Source of the DNA: Bryobacterales bacterium
GTDB lineage: Bacteria; Acidobacteriota; Terriglobia; Bryobacterales; Bryobacteraceae
Length of the DNA: 15,169 bases
Reading direction: 5' to 3'
Assembly (NCBI GenBank): GCA_003139735.1
Contig: PLGA01000335.1
Location: forward strand, 1-15,169
Shown: piece after piece, positions 1-6,245 of the stretch
Layout: the number at the start of each line of letters is the position of its first letter
Numbering within the stretch: the first letter of the stretch is position 1
Translations under genes and position numbers: made by a program
The notes under the pieces: generated by a model
The model's database searches: none
The model's input: the letters and a program-made list of their open reading frames with translations, nothing else
Told to the model about the DNA's origin: nothing

Positions 1-134
1 ATGAAGGCGTAGATGGCGCACATGGCGGCGCGTTGCGGCTTGGAAAGCAGAACGAAGGAGTAATAGAAATTGCGGGCGCGCGCACGGGCTACGTTTCGGC
101 ACCAGGCGTAGGATTGCTCGACGGCGTCCATCAT
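1..134 (-). CDS. hpnD: Presqualene diphosphate synthase HpnD, N-terminal fragment (runs off left edge)
   Basis: Only the first 44 codons are inside the window. The protein begins MMDAVEQSYAWCRNVARARA and continues with NFYYSFVLLSKPQRAAMCAIYAF, the typical opening of trans-isoprenyl diphosphate synthases of the squalene/phytoene synthase family. HpnD is known to condense two farnesyl diphosphates to presqualene diphosphate, which HpnC then converts to hydroxysqualene. The ATG at 134 overlaps the hpnC stop codon as ATGA, so the two are probably translationally coupled. A second ATG follows directly at 131. The aspartate-rich motifs lie outside the window. The HpnD rather than HpnC assignment rests on the complete HpnC next door and the usual hpnC-hpnD-hpnE order; hpnE would be expected just beyond the edge. 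Confidence 0.85.
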   Translation of the reverse strand, partial: MMDAVEQSYAWCRNVARARARNFYYSFVLLSKPQRAAMCAIYAF

Positions 135-1057
135 GCGGCCCGCAGGAAGGCCGCGCGCGCCAGCGAGGCAAGCAGCAATCGCACGCGCTCGGCCTTCGAG
201 ATGGCCGGGCGCGCGGCGAGGACGTTGTAATCCTGCGCTTCGATTTTTTCGAGAATGCGCAGGCCGCCGCGGCTGAAGAGGTCCAGATCGAGCGACAGGC
301 GGCGTTCGACCATGCCGCACAGCGGGAGGCCCTCGAGGAAGAGACCGCGGGCCTTGGCGACGGCTTCGCGCATGGCGTCGCGGAAGGCCGGCGTAAAGCG
401 GCGCGCTTCCAAATCCTCGAGCGGGCAGGAGTGGCGGCGGAGGAGGTCGAGGGGGAGATAGACGCGGTCCTTGAGCAGATCGACGGTAACGTCCTGCCAG
501 AAATTGGCGAGTTGGAGGGCGGTGCAGGTGGCGTCGGAGAGGCGCTGGCGCGCGGCGTCGGAATAGCCGCAGAGATAGAGCACGAGGCGGCCGACGGGGT
601 TGGCGGAGCGGCGGCAGTAATCGAAGAGATGGTCCCAATCGCGATAGCGGTTGACGGTTTGATCCTGCACGAAGGCACCGATGAGATGGGCGAAGGGATC
701 GCGCGGAATGGAGTGGCGTTCGACGGTGGGCAGGAGCGCGACAAAGACGGGATGGGAGGCGCGGCCGCGGTACATGGCGTCGAGTTCGGCGTTCCACCAG
801 GCGAGCAGACGGAGGCTTTCGGCGGGGTCGCCGATTTCGTCGCCCAGATCGTCGGCCCAGCGGCAGAAGGCGTAGACGTTATAGAAATCCTGGTGGAGGC
901 GTTTGGGGAGCAGGAAACTGACGACGTGGAAATTTTCGTAATGATGGGTGGCGAGCCAGCGGGTGTAGGCCTGAGCGTCGTGGAGAGAAAAAGGCCGGGC
1001 AAGCGCTTCCGGCGACTTGACGAAATCGGCCGGAGCTAGAAAGGCGTCGGCGGGCAT
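131..1057 (-). CDS. hpnC: Squalene synthase HpnC (presqualene diphosphate to hydroxysqualene)
   Basis: This 308-residue protein belongs to the squalene/phytoene synthase family. The first aspartate-rich motif is FCRWADDLGDE (about residues 65-74) and the second is NFWQDVTVD (about 185-193), with ANPVGRLVL between them near residue 152. Both metal/diphosphate-binding motifs are intact and the length is normal for HpnC. In the HpnCDE route, HpnC takes presqualene diphosphate from HpnD and yields hydroxysqualene, which the flavoenzyme HpnE reduces to squalene for the cyclase. The start at 1057 is the first ATG in frame. I see no clear Shine-Dalgarno upstream of it, only a pyrimidine-rich stretch. 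The gene is separated from the dehydrogenase upstream in the operon by 125 bases holding a palindromic repeat, so it could have its own promoter, though I cannot point to one. Its stop overlaps the hpnD start. Confidence 0.93.
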   Translation of the reverse strand: MPADAFLAPADFVKSPEALARPFSLHDAQAYTRWLATHHYENFHVVSFLLPKRLHQDFYNVYAFCRWADDLGDEIGDPAESLRLLAWWNAELDAMYRGRASHPVFVALLPTVERHSIPRDPFAHLIGAFVQDQTVNRYRDWDHLFDYCRRSANPVGRLVLYLCGYSDAARQRLSDATCTALQLANFWQDVTVDLLKDRVYLPLDLLRRHSCPLEDLEARRFTPAFRDAMREAVAKARGLFLEGLPLCGMVERRLSLDLDLFSRGGLRILEKIEAQDYNVLAARPAISKAERVRLLLASLARAAFLRAA

Positions 1058-1074
1058 AACGAGGGAAGAGAAAT

Positions 1075-1158
1075 GGCCGCCGATGAACGCAGATGAACGC
1101 AGATAAAAAAGCGGGAACCTGATTTATTATCGGTGTTCATCGGCGTTCATCCGCGGCC
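1075..1158. repeat. Long imperfect palindrome built of GATGAACGC-type units
   Basis: The left arm 1075-1106 and the reverse complement of the right arm 1127-1158 match at 28 of 32 positions, with a 20-base loop. Each arm is itself a tandem of a 10-base unit, GATGAACGC plus one variable base, in about two and a half copies. Transcribed with the operon it would form a long hairpin between adh2 and hpnC. It lacks a U-tract directly after the stem on the operon strand, so I do not call it a classical terminator. The layout suggests a dispersed intergenic repeat of the REP or miniature-element kind. Its function is unknown. Confidence 0.8.
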
Positions 1159-1182
1159 AAGAAGTCTTTCTTGAAAATCCCG

Positions 1183-2223
1183 CTAGGGCACGATGGCGGT
1201 CTTGAGGTGGCCGTTGTGGCTCATCAGGTGCCGCATCACTTCCAGGAGGTTGGCGAGCGGCTCTTCCCGGTTGACGAAGAAAGAAGCCGCGATATGTCCG
1301 GCGCAGACCAGATCGAGGGCCTTGCGGATGGAAGCCGGGGTGTGGTGGAAGGTGGCTTTGCAGGTGATCTCGGAGTAATGCAAGAGCGCGGTATCCAATT
1401 CCACCTTGGTATCGTTGGGGCAGCCGCCGAAGAAGTTCACGGTTCCGCCGCGGCGGACGGCGCCGACGGCCCACTGCCATGTCTGGGGCTTGCCGACGGC
1501 TTCGATGGCGATATCGACGCCGCGCGAGTGGGTCATCTCGCGGATGGTCTTGACGGGATCGGATTCGTCGGTGGCGACGATGGTTTCGTCGGCGCCGAGA
1601 ACGGCGGCGCGCTCGAGTTGCGTGCGGCGGCGGCCGACGGCAATCACGCGGCAACCATACAGCTTGGCGAGCTTGACGAACATCAGGCCGATGGGACCGA
1701 GTCCGATGATGGCGATGGTGTCGCCGGCGCGCGGGGACGTTTCCTCAAATCCGCGAAGCACGCAAGCCAGGGGCTCGACGAGAGCGGCGTCCCGATAGCC
1801 GACGTGTTTGGGGATGAGGTAAGTGTTGCGCTCGACGATGCGAGCCGGAATGCGGATAAACTCCGCGTAGGCTCCGTTGTTGAACAGCAGATCCTCGCAC
1901 AAATTCTGCTCGCCGCGGAGGCAAAAAAAGCACTTCTCGCAAGGCGCCGAATTTGCGGAAACCACGCGCTGCCCAACCGAGAATCGAGACACACCCTCGC
2001 CCACCGCGACGACATCGCCAGCCAATTCGTGCCCGAACACGGCGGGGGGCACGATCATCCGAGCGTGATACCCGCGTTGAAACACCTTGACATCGGTTCC
2101 GCAGGTCAACGCAACTTTGACTCGGACGAGAAGGTCTCCGCTATTGACTGTGGGGACGGCAACCGGCTCAACCTGCAAGTGTTCCTTGCCGTAGAGCACG
2201 GCGGCCATCATCTGGCTATTCAC
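1183..2223 (-). CDS. Zinc-dependent MDR alcohol/polyol dehydrogenase, second of a pair in the hopanoid operon
   Basis: This is a zinc-containing medium-chain dehydrogenase of 346 residues, related to threonine and sorbitol dehydrogenases. Catalytic zinc ligands are visible as CGTD (Cys41) and GHE (His65, Glu66). The structural zinc lobe has the full C-x2-C-x2-C-x7-C set (Cys95 to Cys109). A Rossmann GLGPIG motif is followed by VGRRR where NAD-specific enzymes usually carry an acidic residue, which hints at NADP(H). I chose the GTG at 2223 because it overlaps the upstream stop as TAGTG and has GAGGTGG about five bases upstream. A GTG at 2232 and an ATG at 2211 are alternatives. The substrate is not known. 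The position after hpnG suggests side-chain processing, possibly reduction of ribosylhopane. The family call is firm; the role is inference. Confidence 0.88.
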   Translation of the reverse strand: MNSQMMAAVLYGKEHLQVEPVAVPTVNSGDLLVRVKVALTCGTDVKVFQRGYHARMIVPPAVFGHELAGDVVAVGEGVSRFSVGQRVVSANSAPCEKCFFCLRGEQNLCEDLLFNNGAYAEFIRIPARIVERNTYLIPKHVGYRDAALVEPLACVLRGFEETSPRAGDTIAIIGLGPIGLMFVKLAKLYGCRVIAVGRRRTQLERAAVLGADETIVATDESDPVKTIREMTHSRGVDIAIEAVGKPQTWQWAVGAVRRGGTVNFFGGCPNDTKVELDTALLHYSEITCKATFHHTPASIRKALDLVCAGHIAASFFVNREEPLANLLEVMRHLMSHNGHLKTAIVP

Positions 2224-3278
2224 TATATCCACCTCTGTGGCAGAACTATTATTTTCAGTGATTTAGGTCCAGGATGCAACGCTAAATCGATTCCTGAACG
2301 GATTTTAACCAACGGGAGGCGGTGAGAAATAAGTTCCTCCAGCGGCAATTCCCCGCCAAATACAAGATTAGCCGATTCCTTTTGCAGATCCAAAGATGCA
2401 CTATAGCACCCAAACAGGGTTCGTTCACCTACACAGACGTCCGCGCCCGACGCTTCGATACGTTCGGTTGTGGCGGTTTGGGCAAAAAGGAGGATGCGGG
2501 AGCCTGGGCGGGAGCACGCCATGGCCTGCTCGACGATGCCGGGGCCGGAGGCGGCCACGATGACCAGATCGGCGCCGCGGCCCTCGGTGAGATTCCGTAC
2601 CTCGGCGGCGACGTCCACGGTACGCGGGTTCCAGGCGAGCTCGGCGCCGCACCGCAGGGATAAATCGAGCCTGGAAGCGATGGTGTCGGTAGCGCCGATG
2701 CGGGCGCCGGTGCGCCCGACGAGCATGGTGAACATGAGACCGATGGGGCCCTGGCCCATAATTAGCACGAATTCGCCGGGATGCGGGTCGCACTGCACGA
2801 CGGCCTTCAAACAGGTGTTGAGCGGCTCGACCAGGGTGGCGCGCTCAAAGGAAACGGCATCGGGGATCTTTTCGACGCCACGTTCGACAATCCAGTCCAT
2901 CACGCGGACGTACTGCGCGAAGCCGCCGCCGGCGGGATCGAATCCGGCGGTGATGCCGACTTTCTTGTAGATAGGGCACTGCGCGTACACTTTCCGGCGG
3001 CAATAAAAGCACTCAAGGCACGGGATGTGGTGAAATGCCACAACCCGATCACCGGAGCGGAATTTAGTAACGCCGGAACCCACTGCGGCTACAACACCAG
3101 CAGTTTCGTGGCCAAAAATCCGGGGCGGTTTCAACAGGTTGTATTCAATCTTCTTGAGGTCTGTATTGCAGATTCCACAAGCTTCCACGCGCACGAGGAT
3201 TTCGCCGGGGCCGATCTCGGGAGTGGGAACTTCTTCGACGCCGATAAGGCTGGAACCGCGATAGACCGCGGCGTGCAT
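2223..3278 (-). CDS. Zinc-dependent MDR alcohol/polyol dehydrogenase, first of a pair in the hopanoid operon
   Basis: This 351-residue zinc medium-chain dehydrogenase shares the fold of its downstream neighbour but differs widely in sequence, so it is not a recent tandem copy. Catalytic ligands are Cys37 (CGICNTD), His57 and Glu58 (GHE), with the conserved glutamate of LVEPL near residue 151. The structural zinc cysteines are 87, 90, 93 and 101. The nucleotide motif is GQGPIG (175-180), and the next strand ends in TDT, so NAD(H) is plausible. The frame stays open up to 3410, but homology begins at MHAAVYRG, so I start at the ATG at 3278, 22 bases after the hpnG stop. The longer form would overlap hpnG and add 44 residues unlike any dehydrogenase N-terminus. 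The context implies work on a hopanoid side-chain sugar or alcohol; the substrate is unknown. Confidence 0.88.
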   Translation of the reverse strand: MHAAVYRGSSLIGVEEVPTPEIGPGEILVRVEACGICNTDLKKIEYNLLKPPRIFGHETAGVVAAVGSGVTKFRSGDRVVAFHHIPCLECFYCRRKVYAQCPIYKKVGITAGFDPAGGGFAQYVRVMDWIVERGVEKIPDAVSFERATLVEPLNTCLKAVVQCDPHPGEFVLIMGQGPIGLMFTMLVGRTGARIGATDTIASRLDLSLRCGAELAWNPRTVDVAAEVRNLTEGRGADLVIVAASGPGIVEQAMACSRPGSRILLFAQTATTERIEASGADVCVGERTLFGCYSASLDLQKESANLVFGGELPLEELISHRLPLVKIRSGIDLALHPGPKSLKIIVLPQRWI

Positions 3279-3300
3279 GGTGACGGGAATATCGATGCGC

Positions 3301-3996
3301 TCAGAATTTGCAATCGGCAAGAAAACTCCCCAGGGCGCGCGAGGCCAAAAGACAATGCCGTCGCAGCCGGACCAGCTCAGGCAGCCGGACGACTGGATTA
3401 CGCAAAGCACTCGCTAGAATAGATATTGTATCGAAATGCCCGTCCGGACGCAGGGTCTTGTTGTAATCGTTTTGTAGTGTTTCGTCCGCCAGGTCGGTTA
3501 CGCCGCGAATGCAATAGAAGGGCAAGCCGCGCTGGCGGGCGCGGGCGGCCACGCCGGCGGCCTCCATTTCCACGGCGCAGGCGCCGGTTTCGCGAAGAAG
3601 GCGCTTCTCTTCGGCAGTGCGCGCGACGTGGCCGATGGAGCGGACGGAACCGGCGCAAAAGGCGGAGGGGCTGGAAACCGGCAGGGCGGGATAATCGCCA
3701 TCCGGCCCGGAGACGAAGGTCGCCACTACGACGGCGGCGACCGTTAGGGCGGGGTCCAGGGCGCCGCAGAATCCGGTGCTGACGACGGCGTCGGGATGGA
3801 AGCCATCGCAGGCGGCGTCGACGGCAGCGGCAGCGCGGGCGGCGCCGGCTCCGTTGGCTGCCAGCAGGACCACGTGGGCGGCGAGCCGGGCTTCGCGCGC
3901 CCAATCGACCTTCAGACGCGGGGAGCGGACGGCGGCGGCGAACGGCAGGACGCCGGAGTACTCCATTTTGGCGGCGGCTACGAAGAGGATGCGCAT
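3301..3996 (-). CDS. hpnG: Hopanoid-associated nucleoside phosphorylase HpnG (adenosylhopane to ribosylhopane)
   Basis: This 231-residue member of the PNP/UDP/MTA nucleoside phosphorylase superfamily starts with MRILFVAAAKMEYSG. Visible family elements are the glycine-rich NGAGAARA (about 48-55), STGFCGAL (73-80), the substrate-site VEMEAAG (142-148) and RGVTDLADE (164-172), whose aspartate normally contacts the base. HpnG is known to remove adenine from adenosylhopane made by HpnH, giving (phospho)ribosylhopane, the precursor of bacteriohopanetetrol and related polyols. It lies 4 bases after hpnA and 22 bases before the first dehydrogenase, so the operon order follows the pathway order. After about residue 195 there is a basic, leucine-rich tail that I cannot match to a conserved part of the family. 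Confidence 0.9.
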   Translation of the reverse strand: MRILFVAAAKMEYSGVLPFAAAVRSPRLKVDWAREARLAAHVVLLAANGAGAARAAAAVDAACDGFHPDAVVSTGFCGALDPALTVAAVVVATFVSGPDGDYPALPVSSPSAFCAGSVRSIGHVARTAEEKRLLRETGACAVEMEAAGVAARARQRGLPFYCIRGVTDLADETLQNDYNKTLRPDGHFDTISILASALRNPVVRLPELVRLRRHCLLASRALGSFLADCKF

Positions 3997-4000
3997 CAGG

Positions 4001-5032
4001 CTAAGACGGTGACGCGGAAGAAGGCAGGCGGGCCCACGAACGGCGTGGGCGCCCCGGCCCGCCCCACCCGGAGCCGCGGAACCACTCGACGGCGCGGGTG
4101 AGGGCGATGTCGGCTGGAGCCGGATGGAAGCCGAGTTCGAGGCGCGCCTTTTCGTGGGTGACCCACATTTTCTTTCGGCCCATGCGAACCGCTTCCAACG
4201 GGATGCGCGGCGGCTGGCCGGTGACGCCGGCCCAGGCCGTGCTGCACGCGCCCGCGCACCAGGCGACCGCGTAGGGGAGCCGCAGCATCGGCGGCTTGCG
4301 CCCGGCGATGCGCGCCAGTTTGCGGAGGATGTCAGCCAGCGTCAAGTTTTCCGATCCCAGAATATAACGCTCTCCGTCTCTGCCGCGCTGGCACGCCAGC
4401 AGGTGGCCTTGGGCGCAATCGCGGACATCGAGCACGTTGAGGCCGGTATCGATGAACGCCGGCATATTTCCGTTCAGGAAGTCGAGGACGATTTTGCCGG
4501 TGGGGGTGGGCTTGACGTCGTGGTCGCCGAGCGGAGCGGTGGGATTCACGATGACCACGGGCAGGCCGGCGCAGGCGAAATCGAGCGCGACGCGCTCCGC
4601 AAGGAATTTGGATCGCTTGTAATGGCCCACCATGTCATCGAGCGTCACCGGGGTTTCTTCGTCGCCGACACCGCCGTGCGGGAATCCGATGCATCCGACC
4701 GTACTGGTATAGACGACGCGCTCGGCGCCGGAGTTCTGCGCGGCCTGGAGCAAATTGCGCGTGCCTTCCACATTGGAGCTGTAAAGCTCTTCGGGGTGTT
4801 TGGCCCAAAGGCGGTAGTCGGCGGCCACGTGGAAGACCAGTCCGCAGCCGGCGGCGGCGCGTTCGAGCGAGGCGGGATCGCGAAGATCGCCGGTGACGGT
4901 TTCCAATGCGAGATCGGCGACGCGGCTGCCGGGACGGACGAGAGCGCGAACCGGATAGCCGCGGTCGATGAGGACGCGGGCGACGTGCCAGCCGAGGAAG
5001 CCGGAGGCGCCGGTAACCAGGACGGGCTTCAT
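4001..5032 (-). CDS. hpnA: Hopanoid-associated sugar epimerase-like SDR, HpnA
   Basis: This 343-residue extended short-chain dehydrogenase/reductase has the N-terminal NAD(P) motif TGASGFLG (7-14), the active-site Ser/Thr in VYTSTVG (about 108-113) and the catalytic YKRSK (Tyr138, Lys142). NPTAPLGDHDVKPTPTG matches the substrate-side motif typical of HpnA. HpnA occurs widely in hopanoid clusters and is annotated as a dihydroflavonol-reductase or NAD-epimerase relative; its exact reaction is not settled as far as I know. The body ends with AVEWFRGSG, where the family usually stops. About 20 extra residues rich in Gly, Pro, Arg and Ser follow, encoded over a GC-rich hairpin, and I think this tail came from a repeat insertion. 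The downstream gene hpnG starts 4 bases later. Upstream is a 103-base gap with a palindrome. Confidence 0.9.
   Translation of the reverse strand: MKPVLVTGASGFLGWHVARVLIDRGYPVRALVRPGSRVADLALETVTGDLRDPASLERAAAGCGLVFHVAADYRLWAKHPEELYSSNVEGTRNLLQAAQNSGAERVVYTSTVGCIGFPHGGVGDEETPVTLDDMVGHYKRSKFLAERVALDFACAGLPVVIVNPTAPLGDHDVKPTPTGKIVLDFLNGNMPAFIDTGLNVLDVRDCAQGHLLACQRGRDGERYILGSENLTLADILRKLARIAGRKPPMLRLPYAVAWCAGACSTAWAGVTGQPPRIPLEAVRMGRKKMWVTHEKARLELGFHPAPADIALTRAVEWFRGSGWGGPGRPRRSWARLPSSASPS
4027..4063. repeat. GC-rich inverted repeat inside the 3' end of hpnA
   Basis: A perfect 7-base stem (GCCCACG at 4032-4038, CGTGGGC at 4044-4050) with a 5-base loop is flanked by a second perfect 8-base pair, GGCGGGCC (4027-4034) with GGCCCGCC (4056-4063). 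The two pairings overlap by three bases on the left arm, so they are alternatives or partly exclusive. The element lies in the codons for the non-conserved HpnA tail. It may be a captured dispersed palindrome. It sits too far from the stop, and lacks a following T-run, to be read as an intrinsic terminator. Confidence 0.6.
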
Positions 5033-5052
5033 GGGATTTCCGCGGCCTTTTT

Positions 5053-5120
5053 TTGACGCGGAGACGCAGAGACGCGGAGAACGCCTATTATAGCTCCGCG
5101 TCTTCGCGTCTCCGCGTCAA
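5053..5120. repeat. Long imperfect palindrome of GACGCGGA-type units between hpnH and hpnA
   Basis: The left arm 5053-5079 and the reverse complement of the right arm 5094-5120 match at 25 of 27 positions, around a 14-base loop. Each arm is a short tandem of GACGCGGA/GACGCAGA-like units. A T-run lies just left (5048-5054), and GAAAA follows on the right, extending the symmetry with one mismatch. On the operon (minus) strand the stem is followed by a run of A, not T, so it does not look like a terminator for hpnH. The opposite strand reads stem then A-rich sequence too. It could stabilise or cleave the operon mRNA. It resembles the 1075-1158 element in architecture but not in unit sequence. 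Confidence 0.8.
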
Positions 5121-5135
5121 GAAAACCGCCACGGG

Positions 5136-6242
5136 CTAGCGCAGGGTCCATGCGAGCATCTTCAGGTTGTCGGCCAGACCGGCGTTGATGCCGAGGGCGG
5201 CGGAGGGTTCGAAGCCGCAATGGACCATGCAATGCTCGCAGCGCGGGTCGTTGCCGGGGCCGTAACTTTCCCAGGGCGTCTGGGTCATCAGGCCCTCAAA
5301 GGTCTTGTAATGGCCGTCCGTGATGAGATAGCAGGGGCCCTTCCAGCCCTTGACGTTATAGGTGGGGTTGCCCCAGGCGGTGCAAGGGAAGTCGTGCTCG
5401 CCGCGGAGGAACTCGAGGTAGAGCGGAGTCTGCCTGACGGCGTACTTTTCGGCGACGCGGGCGAAGTCGCGGAACTTCAGGTGCACTTCGTCGCGCGTCA
5501 TGAAAATCTCGCGGTCGTCCACGGAGGAATAGCCGTAGGCGGGGGCGATCTGGTGGCCGTCCACGTTGAACTGTTTGAGGTATTCGAACAGCTCTTCGAC
5601 CTCGGCCATGTCGGTCTGTTTGTAGACGGTGGTATTGGTGCACACCTGGAAGCCGGCGGCCTTGGCGGCCCGGATGCCCTCGACGGCTTCCTCAAAAACG
5701 CCCTCGCGCTCGACGCACATGTCGTGGGTCTTCTGCATGCCATCGAGGTGGACGTTGAAGTAGAAGCGGCGGTCGGGCTGAAACTCGGCGAGACGCTTCT
5801 TGATGTACATGCCGTTGGTGCAGAGGTAAATGGTGCGGTTGCGCTCCAGAATGGCGGAGGCGAGCGCGCCGATCTGCGGATACATCATGGGTTCGCCGCC
5901 GCAGATGGAAACGACCGGCGCGCCGCATTCGTCGACCGCGGCCAGGCACTCTTCGAGCGGCACGCGCTCGGTGATGGTGGATTCGTATTCGCGTATGCGC
6001 CCGCAGCCGGTGCAGGTGAGGTTGCAGGCATGCAGGGGCTCGAGCATGAGCACGATGGGGAAACGCTTGGCGATCATGGGGTGGGGCAGGCGCTTCTCAC
6101 CGTTTTTGGGCGGCAGGATGCGGAAGGGGTTCGTCCCGTCTGTCCCCGGTTTAGCGTTCTTCTGCCATTCGGGGCGAGGGCGCATCTTGTTGCGGAAGAT
6201 ATAGCCTGCCAGGCCGGCGGTCATCGCGAGGGGGAATTTCAT
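5136..6242 (-). CDS. hpnH: Adenosylhopane synthase HpnH (radical SAM)
   Basis: This 368-residue radical SAM enzyme carries the CX3CX2C iron-sulfur motif in HACNLTCTGCGRI (Cys73, Cys77, Cys80), followed by the GGEP motif of the SAM site and CTNGMYI. HpnH is known to join the 5'-deoxyadenosyl group of SAM to diploptene, giving adenosylhopane, the entry to C35 hopanoids. A cysteine group near the C-terminus (CEHCMVHCGFEP) is typical of the family. Relative to HpnH proteins I remember, where the opening helix runs almost directly into KRFPLVLMLEP, this one has about 38 additional residues (21-58) in an extended, proline- and lysine-rich style. It starts at the ATG at 6242, 3 bases after the cyclase stop, and the conserved opening MKFPLAMTAGLAGYIF supports that start. 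Confidence 0.93.
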   Translation of the reverse strand: MKFPLAMTAGLAGYIFRNKMRPRPEWQKNAKPGTDGTNPFRILPPKNGEKRLPHPMIAKRFPIVLMLEPLHACNLTCTGCGRIREYESTITERVPLEECLAAVDECGAPVVSICGGEPMMYPQIGALASAILERNRTIYLCTNGMYIKKRLAEFQPDRRFYFNVHLDGMQKTHDMCVEREGVFEEAVEGIRAAKAAGFQVCTNTTVYKQTDMAEVEELFEYLKQFNVDGHQIAPAYGYSSVDDREIFMTRDEVHLKFRDFARVAEKYAVRQTPLYLEFLRGEHDFPCTAWGNPTYNVKGWKGPCYLITDGHYKTFEGLMTQTPWESYGPGNDPRCEHCMVHCGFEPSAALGINAGLADNLKMLAWTLR

Positions 6243-6245
6243 AAG

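Noticed and set aside
1075..1158. Rho-independent terminator after adh2
   Set aside because: The stem is long, but no T-run follows directly on the minus strand; the tandem-unit structure fits a repeat better.
3279..3410. 44 extra N-terminal residues for the first dehydrogenase
   Set aside because: They overlap hpnG, contain no dehydrogenase homology, and the normal MDR N-terminus starts at 3278.
1075..5120. CRISPR-like array from the repeated 10-base units
   Set aside because: Units are about 10 bases, directly tandem and folded into inverted arms, with no spacers and no cas genes.
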